This document shows, in pieces, positions 1-9,435 of a stretch of DNA of 64,000 bases. This DNA is from Brassicibacter mesophilus. Its GTDB lineage: Bacteria > Bacillota > Clostridia > Tissierellales > Proteiniboraceae. The stretch's first letter is position 1; each line of letters starts with the position of its first letter. The notes beneath the pieces were generated by a model. That model made no database searches. It was given only the letters and a program-made list of their open reading frames with translations, and was not told where the DNA came from. The stretch covers positions 124,001 through 188,000 of the forward strand of contig NZ_JBNPXI010000006.1 of NCBI RefSeq assembly GCF_050433385.1. Direction: 5' to 3'. The position numbers and the translations under genes were made by a program.

Positions 1-3000
1 TATCAATCAAAACAGGCTCATCCAATACTGCTAACCCCCAGTATGCATAGAATACATCGTCCTTTGTAGAGTTTTGATTATTAATGATGTTATAGAAATA
101 TCCCTTTAACCCATTCTCATCAAATAAATCTACTGCCAGTGAAGCAACTTTAGCTGATAAGCTTGGTTCACTATCAGAATAAGGCAGAAGTGCGATACCG
201 CCATCGTTCAACTGATATTTACTAAGCTCATCATCTTGAATATATCCTTCTGTATTATTATTCTTATTTAACATACTTGTAGCCATAATCCTAGAAAGCT
301 GCTGGTCAACTCTTTCTCCCCATGTATTCTTTAGAGATGTAAGTGAATTATAATAGAGTGCACTACTTTTATTATAGAATTGAAGTCTTGTGAGTCCCTT
401 TCCGCTTTCAAATTCTATATTCTTATTTAACCTCTGATAATTTGTTTTAATAACCTCAAGTGTAGAATCTACAACTTCAAATTCCTTTCTAATCCCATCA
501 TAGTATCCATTACTTCGTGCTTCTATGGTAACTGCATACTTGCCTTCATCAAGGCCTTTGAGTCCTACATTTGCATATTCGTTGCCCTTAGCAATTTTAT
601 TAAAGCTTTGTATATTACCCTTCTGATCTGTTAGTAAAACTGTGTAGCTTACATCATCCTTTTCACCTAACTCTGTTCCAAAGCTTCTTAAGGTCATATA
701 AGGACTATCGTCCTTCATATATTTGTCAGTCATGATAACATTAACAAAGAAGGGAAGCTTAGCATTTATATTCATTCTTCCATTTCCAGCATATAAGTTT
801 TTTGTTATACCTTGATATGTTATTCTCCAAGAGGTCAGATTATCTGGAAGCTTAAAGCTTATTGAAGCTTTTCCATTGTTATCTGTTGTCGCCGTTTTAA
901 AAATTGCAGTATCTTTAAAATCAGTTCTTAATGCCTCATTGTCACCTTCTCCACCTTCAGCCATTCCTCTACCATACAAATTTATTTCCGTATATGAAAC
1001 ATAATCCATAATCATACCTGTTCCATAACAGTAATTATATATTGACCGTAGAGTATCTACATATTGCTCCCGTACTGCAAAAAATGCTTCATCAACAGCA
1101 CTTATATTGACGTCGGCTTTTACTGGTTTGCCCTTTAAATCCTTAGTGCTTATATCGAGTTTAACAGTGTCCCCCGGTTTATATTCTATCTTATCTGTGT
1201 TGATGTCTATATTGATTTGCTTTTCCGTATAGTCATATAATACTTGCTTTAATCCAGCCTTATATATGTTTTCCCCATCAAAATATACTCCTCTGATATA
1301 ATAATTTGGTATTAAATCTTTTTCAAATTCAAAGCTGTTTTTCACATTGTCAGAAATCTCAAATGACTTTAGTCCATCCTGTAAAACAAGATATAGCATT
1401 TTATCTCCATCCGATTCACTTACATCTTTATTCATGTATTGGAGCTTTAGTTTAACATCCTCACCTGTCCTATAACTATCTTTATTACTATCTGTTTCTA
1501 CGATATTGTATTTATTTTCGAAATATGGATCATAAATATCATAGATACTTATGTATCTGCTTTCTGTAATGGCATTCCCTCTTGTGTCTTCTCCAAATAC
1601 TTCGATATAATAATTTTTTTCTTCTTCTAATGGGATTTCAAATAAGTAAATACCACTAACAGTTTTAGCATCTATCTTTTTAATCAACTTGGATTTTTCA
1701 GTGTAATCATATTTTTTATATATCTTTTTATTTACAAAATCATAATATTCTCCAACTTCATGTTTTTCATAATATCTTTCATATATTTTAACTTTAAGGT
1801 TTCTATCTATTGGTTGGCCTTTAAAGATATCCTCATAATTCCAATTGTCCTCTTTTTCAATTTTCTTATTTATATCTATTTTGTTAGTCTCAATGCTTAC
1901 TTGTGCAGCTGTTTTGTCTTCAGATATCTGCATCTTTGTATTAATCATAATATCCTTAGGAAATACTTTTATGCTTTCGTCAATCCATACTTCCTCGTCT
2001 TCTGCTTCTGCATTTTGAATATTCATATATATATTTTTTGGACGCCAGTCAACAGTAGCTATGTCAGGCTTATATTCAAATTCTACAAAACCATTTGTAT
2101 CACAATTAAGAGTACCTGATTTACGCTTACTTTCTCTGCCACTATCTTCATAATAATGATAATCTAGCTTTAGACCTGATACTGGAGACTCTTCAAAAAA
2201 GTTTGCATTTATTTTCAACTTAGAGGTATCCCAAGCAAAAATATTTTTCTTATCAAATTCAGCCTTTACTTTATATGCAGGCTTAGTATATTTGGCAATC
2301 TCAAAGTATTTCTTAGATATGACCTCATCATTAACTTTTAGTTCTATAGAATATCTACCTGGCATAAGGTTTGTAAATTCAAAGCTCCCATCATAGCAGC
2401 CAAATTCGTTAAATATCACTTCTTTTTTCTCTACTTCAAGATTTTTGTCTCCATAGTCTGAACTATTTAAATATAACACTCCTTTTTTAGGTACATCTAA
2501 ATGGTCTCTAGATTTTACCAGTCCCCATATGTTTATTTTATCATCAGGAAGATATAGACCCCTATCCATATATAGATATGTCCAATATGAAGTGTTATCT
2601 ATGTCTCCATAATAATCATCAAAGTAATAGTGTTGATAATCATAGAAATCCGGTATTACCCTAACAAAAAAGCTAGGTCTTTCAGTTTTATCTATTTTAA
2701 AATAAGCTCTGTTAAATGGCTCTTCAATTGATACACTATCTTCTATAATTGCAATACCTTGTTTATTAGTGACACTATGCTTTTTATCTCCTGCAACAAA
2801 TACTTTAGCTGATTCTACAGGCTTGCCTGTAATGCTATCATTAACCCATATTAAGTTCTCTTTCTCTCCTACCATTGCATAAACTGCTAAATCATTGACT
2901 TGAATATGAGTTTGATAGTTTTCATCATTATGTATTACATTTATCAAATAATCTCCTTCACTTAAAGGTTCAGGTAATCCTATAAACGTACTATTCCAAT

Positions 3001-3982
3001 AGTTTTTATCAGCACGCATTAAAGTTGTGTTAAATCCTAGTATTTTATCTAGCTTGTTTAGATCTAGCGCAACCTTTATATCACTTTTTTCATGCCAGCT
3101 AAATTTACAGTCATCTATTTTAATAATGTTATCTATAAAATCCTGTTTTTGCTTATACTTATACACTTCAATGTTCAAATCCTTACCCTTGAATGTCTCA
3201 CTGGCATATACTTCTAGATACGAAATGTTCTTTGAAGTTACGTTATACATTTCATCTGAAAATCTAAAAAAGCTGTTGAATCTATCTGTCTTTTTTTCTG
3301 TCTTAAACTTAAAAATATATTCTTCACTAGTTTTTTCTGTGCTGTTTTTTAGTTTTATGCCAGGCTTAAGCTTAACAGTATATACAGTATTTTCTTCGAG
3401 ACCCTTATGTATAAAAACAGCAGTGCCTTTATGATATTCAAATCTTCCTTCTACCTTTGGAGTAATCTCAAAATAATTATCTATCGGCTCAATGTCAGAA
3501 TAGCTGAATTGTATTTCTATACCTGAATTGATTGGAACATATGTACCTTTATCTCTAGGAAGAGATCGAACAACCTTAAACTCTTTTTTTGTTTGGAATG
3601 CCCATGAAAGCTCTCTATCACCTTCATTTTTTAACGATACTTTATAAAGACTATTTGGCGATAAAGTTTCATTAAAGCTGATAATAAACTCTTTGTCAGA
3701 AACCTTTTTAACATCATATGGCTTACTCGGCATAATAGAGAGTAACTTTTTAACATCTGATAATTTCACTGGATCTCTACAGAGCAATTTTAACTCAGAA
3801 TTCAAATTCATTCCCGCGCTATCTGCAGATAGTGCAACAATGTCAAAGTTTCTATCTATGGGAATGATTTCTATATCAGATGAGGTCCTATCTAAACTTC
3901 TACCTCGAACAGCATAATATATCATTCCAGTAACAATTACTAATAATAACAATAATACAGCCCACTTTTTTTGATTACTCAT
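1..3982 (-). CDS. Alpha-2-macroglobulin family surface protein (C-terminus cut by window edge)
   Basis: Reading leftward from ATG at 3982 the frame stays open for about 1,327 codons to the window edge, so the C-terminus is missing. It begins with an uncleaved-looking signal anchor (MSNQKK, then a run of Leu/Val/Ile; no lipobox Cys), followed by two SbsA/Big_5-type Ig-like domains (about residues 30-210), then a long series of MG-type beta domains and an A2M domain signature (LPDNLTSWRITYQG). In bacterial A2M proteins the reactive thioester CxEQ follows this; the aligned position here reads RVDQ (R1224-Q1227), so the thioester Cys is absent, as in YfaS-type relatives. Bacterial A2Ms are thought to trap attacking proteases at the envelope; without a thioester this one would trap by conformation only. 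The usual partner (PBP1C) is not in view. RBS GAGAGG lies just upstream. Confidence 0.85.
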   Translation of the reverse strand, partial: MSNQKKWAVLLLLLVIVTGMIYYAVRGRSLDRTSSDIEIIPIDRNFDIVALSADSAGMNLNSELKLLCRDPVKLSDVKKLLSIMPSKPYDVKKVSDKEFIISFNETLSPNSLYKVSLKNEGDRELSWAFQTKKEFKVVRSLPRDKGTYVPINSGIEIQFSYSDIEPIDNYFEITPKVEGRFEYHKGTAVFIHKGLEENTVYTVKLKPGIKLKNSTEKTSEEYIFKFKTEKKTDRFNSFFRFSDEMYNVTSKNISYLEVYASETFKGKDLNIEVYKYKQKQDFIDNIIKIDDCKFSWHEKSDIKVALDLNKLDKILGFNTTLMRADKNYWNSTFIGLPEPLSEGDYLINVIHNDENYQTHIQVNDLAVYAMVGEKENLIWVNDSITGKPVESAKVFVAGDKKHSVTNKQGIAIIEDSVSIEEPFNRAYFKIDKTERPSFFVRVIPDFYDYQHYYFDDYYGDIDNTSYWTYLYMDRGLYLPDDKINIWGLVKSRDHLDVPKKGVLYLNSSDYGDKNLEVEKKEVIFNEFGCYDGSFEFTNLMPGRYSIELKVNDEVISKKYFEIAKYTKPAYKVKAEFDKKNIFAWDTSKLKINANFFEESPVSGLKLDYHYYEDSGRESKRKSGTLNCDTNGFVEFEYKPDIATVDWRPKNIYMNIQNAEAEDEEVWIDESIKVFPKDIMINTKMQISEDKTAAQVSIETNKIDINKKIEKEDNWNYEDIFKGQPIDRNLKVKIYERYYEKHEVGEYYDFVNKKIYKKYDYTEKSKLIKKIDAKTVSGIYLFEIPLEEEKNYYIEVFGEDTRGNAITESRYISIYDIYDPYFENKYNIVETDSNKDSYRTGEDVKLKLQYMNKDVSESDGDKMLYLVLQDGLKSFEISDNVKNSFEFEKDLIPNYYIRGVYFDGENIYKAGLKQVLYDYTEKQINIDINTDKIEYKPGDTVKLDISTKDLKGKPVKADVNISAVDEAFFAVREQYVDTLRSIYNYCYGTGMIMDYVSYTEINLYGRGMAEGGEGDNEALRTDFKDTAIFKTATTDNNGKASISFKLPDNLTSWRITYQGITKNLYAGNGRMNINAKLPFFVNVIMTDKYMKDDSPYMTLRSFGTELGEKDDVSYTVLLTDQKGNIQSFNKIAKGNEYANVGLKGLDEGKYAVTIEARSNGYYDGIRKEFEVVDSTLEVIKTNYQRLNKNIEFESGKGLTRLQFYNKSSALYYNSLTSLKNTWGERVDQQLSRIMATSMLNKNNNTEGYIQDDELSKYQLNDGGIALLPYSDSEPSLSAKVASLAVDLFDENGLKGYFYNIINNQNSTKDDVFYAYWGLAVLDEPVLID

Positions 3983-4072
3983 ATCCTCTCAACTCCCCTG
4001 AATCTTTTCTAGAATATTATACATATACTTAGACTATTTTCCTGCTATTTTGTTCCATTATATGCAAAAAAA

Positions 4073-4110
4073 TAAAAAAAGTCTATTACCACAATCAATG
4101 GCATAAGACT
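4073..4110 (-). terminator. Possible terminator after the PadR/HAAS operon
   Basis: On the minus strand an imperfect hairpin (AGTCT...AGACT with weaker inner pairing) is followed by a T-rich run. It sits 37 nt past the stop of the HAAS-domain gene and before the A2M gene on the same strand. Confidence 0.4.
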
Positions 4111-4147
4111 CTTCTTCTCTCTTTGCAATGATTTTTACTTCCACGAT

Positions 4148-4849
4148 TTATCTAATAAATAACTTTAACATCTTTAAAGTCATGCTACCGATTCTAGGAT
4201 ATATCTTTCGTACCTCATTAACAAATACTTCTTTATCTACAGGGAATTTCATCAACACATCACCAGTACCCTTTGTTTCATAAGCTCCTAATATACCTTT
4301 TACTGTGTCTCCAACAGCTATATTAGCTTGAGCATAAGCCCCTATAGCAAAATGCTTTGCAATTGCCATACCACCTATCGACATGTAGTAACTAATGGTT
4401 GCACCACCTAAAGCAATTCCTAATGATCCTGCAAATCCACCTAGAGCAATCAACAACCCTAAAGAAAATCCTCCTAATGACAATAATCCTATAGAAATAC
4501 CACCAACACTTACAACTCCTACTGAAATTCCTCCTACTGCAATAATCCCTCTAGCAAATCCATTTCTTCTGTAGTTTATGTGAACTAATGGCCACCCAAA
4601 TACTCTAGTTTCTGAAATATATTCATATTCACTTCTATAATCTTCCTTTATACTTAGATTCTCTCTAAACTCCTTTGCCACCTCATGTGGATCTCCTAAA
4701 AGCTTCCACGGATCATTTTCTCCTGTTTCTTGCGATTTAACTTGTATGTGACTTAATAAATCTTCTTTTATCTTTTTTCGAGTCTTTCCATTACACCTAA
4801 TATTATTTACAACAGAATTGATATACCTTTCATAGCATGATTTTGCCAT
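4148..4849 (-). CDS. HAAS-domain membrane protein with Gly-rich hydrophobic repeats, PadR partner
   Basis: 233 aa. The N-terminal about 70 residues (CYERYINSVVNNI..., LLSHIQ, GDPHEVAKEF) look like the HAAS domain usually encoded next to PadR regulators, a probable docking domain. Residues about 95-190 are a striking run of short Gly/Ala/Ser hydrophobic repeats (IAVGG, ISVGVVSVGG, ISIGLLSLGG, FSLGLL), which could form a membrane or beta-helix-like stack. The start follows the padR stop directly, with RBS GGAGGGG overlapping the end of padR, so the two are co-translated. It is probably the signalling partner or target of the PadR repressor. The substrate or stimulus is unknown. Confidence 0.8.
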   Translation of the reverse strand: MAKSCYERYINSVVNNIRCNGKTRKKIKEDLLSHIQVKSQETGENDPWKLLGDPHEVAKEFRENLSIKEDYRSEYEYISETRVFGWPLVHINYRRNGFARGIIAVGGISVGVVSVGGISIGLLSLGGFSLGLLIALGGFAGSLGIALGGATISYYMSIGGMAIAKHFAIGAYAQANIAVGDTVKGILGAYETKGTGDVLMKFPVDKEVFVNEVRKIYPRIGSMTLKMLKLFIR

Positions 4850-5194
4850 TTATTTCCCCTCCTCGTCTAGCAAACTTTTAGCCGCTATTAAGAATTCATT
4901 CCACTCATCAATATAGACATTTAAAACAGCGCTGCCTTTTTTAGTAATTTTATAGTATTTTCTTGGCACAGTTCTTTTAGCAGGATCCTTATTCCAATAG
5001 CTTTCAATTAGTTCTTCATCTTCAAGTCTATATAGTATTGGATAAAGTGAACCCTCCTTAAGTTTAAAATATCCTCCACTCTTATCTTCCATAATCTGAA
5101 TCATTTCATATCCGTACATATCTTGCCGGTTTATAAGCTTTAGTATAAGAATCTCTAAAACACCTTTTTTAAGCTGTTTACCAATTTCACTCAA
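4850..5194 (-). CDS. PadR family transcriptional regulator
   Basis: 114 aa, the usual size of a short PadR. It has the winged-helix signature LKKGVLEILILKLI...YGYEMIQIM, the LKEGSLYPILYRLE recognition region and the RKYYKITKKG wing. The start is probably TTG at 5194, five bases after a strong AGGAGGTG site; no ATG is as well placed. Family members repress their own operon and usually a transporter or envelope gene; here the immediate target is the downstream HAAS-domain membrane protein. Confidence 0.93.
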   Translation of the reverse strand: MSEIGKQLKKGVLEILILKLINRQDMYGYEMIQIMEDKSGGYFKLKEGSLYPILYRLEDEELIESYWNKDPAKRTVPRKYYKITKKGSAVLNVYIDEWNEFLIAAKSLLDEEGK

Positions 5195-5289
5195 GCTTAC
5201 ACCTCCTATTGCATAGTATTTAGTATTACTAAGTATATTATTACACTAATCATTTAAGAGTGCAAGTGTTTTTTTGATAATGCATATAA

Positions 5290-5328
5290 AAAAAGAAACC
5301 AAGGTCTTCTATATCCTGGTTTCTTTTT
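5290..5328 (-). terminator. Terminator after the lysO pair / gal operon
   Basis: Stem AAAGAAACCA(A)GG against CCTGGTTTCTTT with a 10-nt loop and T-runs on both strands. It lies 84 nt past the end of the LysO C-terminal gene, with no comparable hairpin between lacZ and here, so it probably ends the whole gal operon. Confidence 0.8.
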
Positions 5329-5411
5329 GAGTTAAAAAGTAAACTATATTTATTTTACATTAACTATTCACATAATAAGTCATGAGACCATCACCTGCGT
5401 CACCTAAATCA

Positions 5412-6005
5412 TTAAAGTTTTATCACTATTGATACTAATATCGGAACTGCAGTTGAAAGTATTACTCCATTTATGAAAGAAACTATGGCTGTTTCTGGAT
5501 TTGTTGAGCTTGATATTAATGGCAAAGAAGTATCCATTGATGTAGCTCCTGCTGGTGCTATGCTTTCAAAATCACCGATATACTTAGCTATTATAGGTAT
5601 AATCAACAATGCTATTATCTCTCTTGTAACATTAGAGATAAATGCCAATGCACTTAGCTTTGCAGAATAAGTCGATAGCATCATGGACGATAGTGAATAC
5701 CATCCTAATCCTGCTCCAACTGCACCTGCTTCATTCACAGGTAGTCCTAAAAATAATCCTGCTATAATACTGCCGCCAATACTTCCTATAATAATAGCTG
5801 CTGGGATTAACAATACTTTAAACCCTATTTTTTTAATTTTTTGAAGTACGTCTTTATTTCTGCCAATATCTATTCCAACAAAAAACAACAGCAAACAAAG
5901 TCCAATGTCTATAATGTAATCAGTGTATTGAAGTATATCTCCTGGCAGTAGAAAATACCCCACACCTACTCCTACAGCTACTGATAATATAATCCTAAGG
6001 CTCAT
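5412..6005 (-). CDS. lysO: LysO-family exporter, C-terminal half
   Basis: Hydrophobic protein with about five to six membrane segments and the conserved region GLGWYSLSSMMLS and NVTREIIAL seen in the C-terminal part of LysO/YbjE (DUF340) lysine exporters. The full E. coli protein (about 300 aa) is split here over two ORFs, an arrangement also found in other Firmicutes. An upstream ATG at 6029 gives 205 aa, but AGGAGG lies 8 bases before the ATG at 6005 (MSLRI), which I take as the start (197 aa). It overlaps the N-terminal ORF by 11 nt, implying translational coupling. Lysine export is the known role of the family; the placement at the end of a gal operon is odd. Confidence 0.82.
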   Translation of the reverse strand: MSLRIILSVAVGVGVGYFLLPGDILQYTDYIIDIGLCLLLFFVGIDIGRNKDVLQKIKKIGFKVLLIPAAIIIGSIGGSIIAGLFLGLPVNEAGAVGAGLGWYSLSSMMLSTYSAKLSALAFISNVTREIIALLIIPIIAKYIGDFESIAPAGATSMDTSLPLISSSTNPETAIVSFINGVILSTAVPILVSIVIKL

Positions 6006-6306
6006 TATTTCGAACCTCCTTTTCTCCATTTCTAACTATAAGTTTTTTTGCAAGCTTAACAAGCAATACACTAAATGCTATGGTGAAAATAGATATTATT
6101 ACAGCTTGAAAGCCAAGTTCGAGAAAAGAAGAAATGACCTTATCATCAAGTCCCATTCTTACTCCCATAATAAACAGTAGAAACAATAGACATATAGTTT
6201 GTATAATATTTAATTTAGACTCTAGCTTTTTACCACCAAGCTCCTTGTATCCAGCTAAAGCCCCTATGAGTAAGATTCCCAGATACAATAATAATCTTGT
6301 ACCCAT
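5995..6306 (-). CDS. lysO: LysO-family exporter, N-terminal half
   Basis: 103 aa with three membrane segments (LLLYLGILLIGALAGY, IIQTICLLFLLFIMGVRMG, and one after that). It matches the N-terminal module of LysO/DUF340. ATG at 6306 lies 12 nt after the lacZ stop with an AGGTAGC-like RBS, so it appears to be transcribed with lacZ. The pair together have the length of one LysO. Whether they form a heteromer is inference. Confidence 0.8.
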   Translation of the reverse strand: MGTRLLLYLGILLIGALAGYKELGGKKLESKLNIIQTICLLFLLFIMGVRMGLDDKVISSFLELGFQAVIISIFTIAFSVLLVKLAKKLIVRNGEKEVRNNEP

Positions 6307-6318
6307 CCTTGCTACCTC

Positions 6319-9300
6319 CTATTCTCTACTTAATTTTAAAGGTGTGATACCATCAACAGAAAAAGCTTTAAATACTAACCCAAATTTGAAGCTTTCAGCA
6401 GAAAGCTTATACTGAGGTAGCTGCTTAGGTCCACAGCTTCCACTGCCTAGTCCTAACTGCTTGTAATCAATATTCAATGTTACAAAATCTCTGGGCCGAA
6501 GCTCATTCATATGCTTTGCTTTTTCTAAATCTTCAACGGTAAACCTATGTGTACTAAATTCAATATTCTGCTTTCCTTTTACAAACAGTCCTATTCCTCT
6601 TTCTTCTGTTATAGATAGCCACTTTACATCTGTGTGATTACCATTTTCTTGAGGATAAACATATGGAGTAAACATTTCATCTACTGTACTTTTATATAAC
6701 CCTATTTTGTTTGCTCTTTTGCTATCACAATAATTTTCTCCAGGACCTCTTCCATACCACTCTACAATGTCAAAGTCACGAGGTAGCTCTAGGTTAACTC
6801 CAATTCGAGGAATTGAATCAGGCAGCTTTCCAATAGACTCTCCCTCTACCTCAAGCTCTATAGTTCCATCTCCATAGATTTTGTAGTTATAACTACACTT
6901 AATACTCCAGTTAAGTGTAGGAGGTGCTATAGTTACTCCGACATTTATCTCAGCAGAGTTACTATCTATAGCTTTAAAAGCTACTTCATCTATTCTGTGC
7001 TGAAGCCTATCTAGATAATTTTTTCTCCATTCTTCAACTAAATACATATCATTATCTATCGCTGCACGCCAGAAGTTAAGTTTTGGTCCCCTACTTACTA
7101 TATTTACACCATTATACATTATTTCTTCGACCATTCCATTAAACTTATTGAACGTTATGTTGAAGTTATATCCTTCAAGCTTAATATATTTTCTATCCTC
7201 ACTGTGATTTAAAGGATATCCATAATATTTCTTATCAGTTTTGATTACTTTATTTTCTATAGGAAGCTTAAACTGCTCTGAAGTTATTTCATATCCATTT
7301 TGAGCCCAAACAGTATCATGTGCTAATGTAAAATAAATGTTTAACAGATATTCTTCACATGATATTAGTTCATCAGTACTATAAGGAATTAAAATATTTT
7401 TTGACATTCCAGCTTGGATATCTGGTAGTTCAACAGTGCCACTTTGAATAACCTGTCCATCTCCTATTATACTCCATGAACAGTTTAAATGGTCAAGTGT
7501 TATAAAATCATAAAGATTTTTAACGTTTATTTCTCCACCGTGAAGATCAATAAACTCCACTTTAACAGGTTCTATTACCTTTTTATATTCTAATAATCCT
7601 GGCGAAGGCTTATGATTTGGATAAACAAGCCCATCTATGCAAAAGTTAGAGTTGTTAGGATAGTCGTTAAAGTCACCACCATAAGCAAAATATTCTCTTC
7701 TATTCTCATCATATTGTCTTAACCCATGATCATTCCATTCCCATACAAATCCACCTTGAAGTCTCTTATACTTATAAAACGTATCTATATACTCAGTAAG
7801 TCCTCCAGGCCCATTTCCCATAGCATGTGCAAACTCACAGATAATATGAGGTTTATCTAGTCCTTCTTTTCGTCCATGCTCTTCCATTTTTTCAACAGAC
7901 GAGTACATAGTGCTATAAACATCACTTACTTTTGCTTCAACATCACCTTCATAGTGTACAAGTCTTGTATCATCTATCTCTTTACACACTTTTGCCATAG
8001 CTTCATGGTTACAGCCGAAACCAGATTCATTACCTAAAGACCACATTATAATGCAAGGATGGTTTTTATCTCTGTGAACCATTCTCTCCATTCTATCTAC
8101 GTAAGCCGATTCCCAATTTGAATCATTACTTATAATATTAATATCACCTATAAGTTCAAATCCATGGCATTCTAGATCAGTTTCATCTATAACATATAAG
8201 CCGTATTTATCGCATAAGTCGTAAAATCTTGGATCATTTGGATAATGTGCAGTACGTACTGCATTTATATTGTGTTGCTTCATAAGCATTACATCTTCCT
8301 TCATCCATTGATAAGGAACTGCTCTACCTAAACCAGGATGATAGTCATGTCTATTTACACCCTTTAGCATTATTGCTTTACCATTAACTAAGAAGTTTCC
8401 ATCTTTTAATTCTATTTTTCTGAAGCCAACCTTTGATGCAACTGAGTGAACTTCTTTGCCATTGTCATCAACAAGAGTTATTATGAGACTATATAGATAT
8501 GGTTTTTCTGCCGACCACTTTTCAGGATCTGCAACTGGTATTTCTATATCTACTATTTTGGTTTCATTCTGTCTTATATTTAATTCTGCTTCTATTTCAT
8601 TAGAAACTATGCTTTTATTTATTGCATCTAATAAGTCTATCTTTATTTTATAATTCTCAATGCTTTGTACAAGATTATTATTCCAAGTTGTTTTTAATTT
8701 TAGAATACCATTCTGATAATTTTCATCTATGTCGGTTTTTACATGAAAATCATTTAGATGAACTAATGGACGTGAAATAATAGAAACATCTCTAAAAATG
8801 CCACTTAACCACCACATATCTTGATCCTCAATATAACTTCCATCACTCCATTGATATACCTTTACCGTAACATCATTTTTGCCATAATGTATGTAAGGAG
8901 TTATATCAAATTCTGAAGGAAGTCTACTTCCCTGACTATATCCAACAGGCTGTCCATTAACCCATAAGTGAAATGCACTATCTACCCCTTCAAATCTAAT
9001 AATAGTTTGTTTATCAAACCAATTATTAGAGATATAAAAATCTCTTTTGTATATACCTACAGGGTTTTCTGATGGCACAAATGGCGGATTTATGGGAAAA
9101 GGATAATAAAGGTCTGTGTAATGAGGTTTATCATACCCATTGAGCTGCCAATGAGAAGGCACTACAATTTTATCCCAATCCTCAGTATTACAATCAATAT
9201 CATAGAAGTTTTCTGGAATATCATATGGATTATTTGAATAATAAAACTTCCACATACCATTTAACAGCTGGAACCAGTTAGAGTTCCCTCTTTCTAGTGT

Positions 9301-9417
9301 TAAAGCTGAATTCTTACTCTGGAAATATATAAAATAACTCCTGTTAATTAGTCTATTTCTATGAAGCATATTATTATTTTCCCAGTCATTAGTAGATTTC
9401 ATTTGATTTTTCATCAC
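6319..9417 (-). CDS. lacZ: Beta-galactosidase, glycoside hydrolase family 2
   Basis: 1032 aa, full LacZ length. It has the N-terminal jelly-roll (VPSHWQLNGYDKPHYTD), the GH2 core and the C-terminal beta-gal small chain. The acid/base Glu464 (SLGNESGFG) and nucleophile Glu528 (ICEFAHAMGN) are both present, so the enzyme should hydrolyse lactose to glucose and galactose in the cytoplasm. The frame opens with GTG at 9417 followed directly by ATG; a GGGGGCGG site is best spaced for the GTG/ATG pair. It follows galE by 18 nt. The galactose released would feed GalK, GalT and GalE encoded just upstream. Confidence 0.96.
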   Translation of the reverse strand: MMKNQMKSTNDWENNNMLHRNRLINRSYFIYFQSKNSALTLERGNSNWFQLLNGMWKFYYSNNPYDIPENFYDIDCNTEDWDKIVVPSHWQLNGYDKPHYTDLYYPFPINPPFVPSENPVGIYKRDFYISNNWFDKQTIIRFEGVDSAFHLWVNGQPVGYSQGSRLPSEFDITPYIHYGKNDVTVKVYQWSDGSYIEDQDMWWLSGIFRDVSIISRPLVHLNDFHVKTDIDENYQNGILKLKTTWNNNLVQSIENYKIKIDLLDAINKSIVSNEIEAELNIRQNETKIVDIEIPVADPEKWSAEKPYLYSLIITLVDDNGKEVHSVASKVGFRKIELKDGNFLVNGKAIMLKGVNRHDYHPGLGRAVPYQWMKEDVMLMKQHNINAVRTAHYPNDPRFYDLCDKYGLYVIDETDLECHGFELIGDINIISNDSNWESAYVDRMERMVHRDKNHPCIIMWSLGNESGFGCNHEAMAKVCKEIDDTRLVHYEGDVEAKVSDVYSTMYSSVEKMEEHGRKEGLDKPHIICEFAHAMGNGPGGLTEYIDTFYKYKRLQGGFVWEWNDHGLRQYDENRREYFAYGGDFNDYPNNSNFCIDGLVYPNHKPSPGLLEYKKVIEPVKVEFIDLHGGEINVKNLYDFITLDHLNCSWSIIGDGQVIQSGTVELPDIQAGMSKNILIPYSTDELISCEEYLLNIYFTLAHDTVWAQNGYEITSEQFKLPIENKVIKTDKKYYGYPLNHSEDRKYIKLEGYNFNITFNKFNGMVEEIMYNGVNIVSRGPKLNFWRAAIDNDMYLVEEWRKNYLDRLQHRIDEVAFKAIDSNSAEINVGVTIAPPTLNWSIKCSYNYKIYGDGTIELEVEGESIGKLPDSIPRIGVNLELPRDFDIVEWYGRGPGENYCDSKRANKIGLYKSTVDEMFTPYVYPQENGNHTDVKWLSITEERGIGLFVKGKQNIEFSTHRFTVEDLEKAKHMNELRPRDFVTLNIDYKQLGLGSGSCGPKQLPQYKLSAESFKFGLVFKAFSVDGITPLKLSRE

Positions 9418-9435
9418 CTTTACCGCCCCCTATGC

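Noticed and set aside
1760..3917. Plus-strand ORFs of 119, 135 and 74 codons
   Set aside because: They lie wholly inside the minus-strand A2M frame, have no RBS, and consist of low-complexity hydrophobic residues typical of antisense reading of AT-rich genes.
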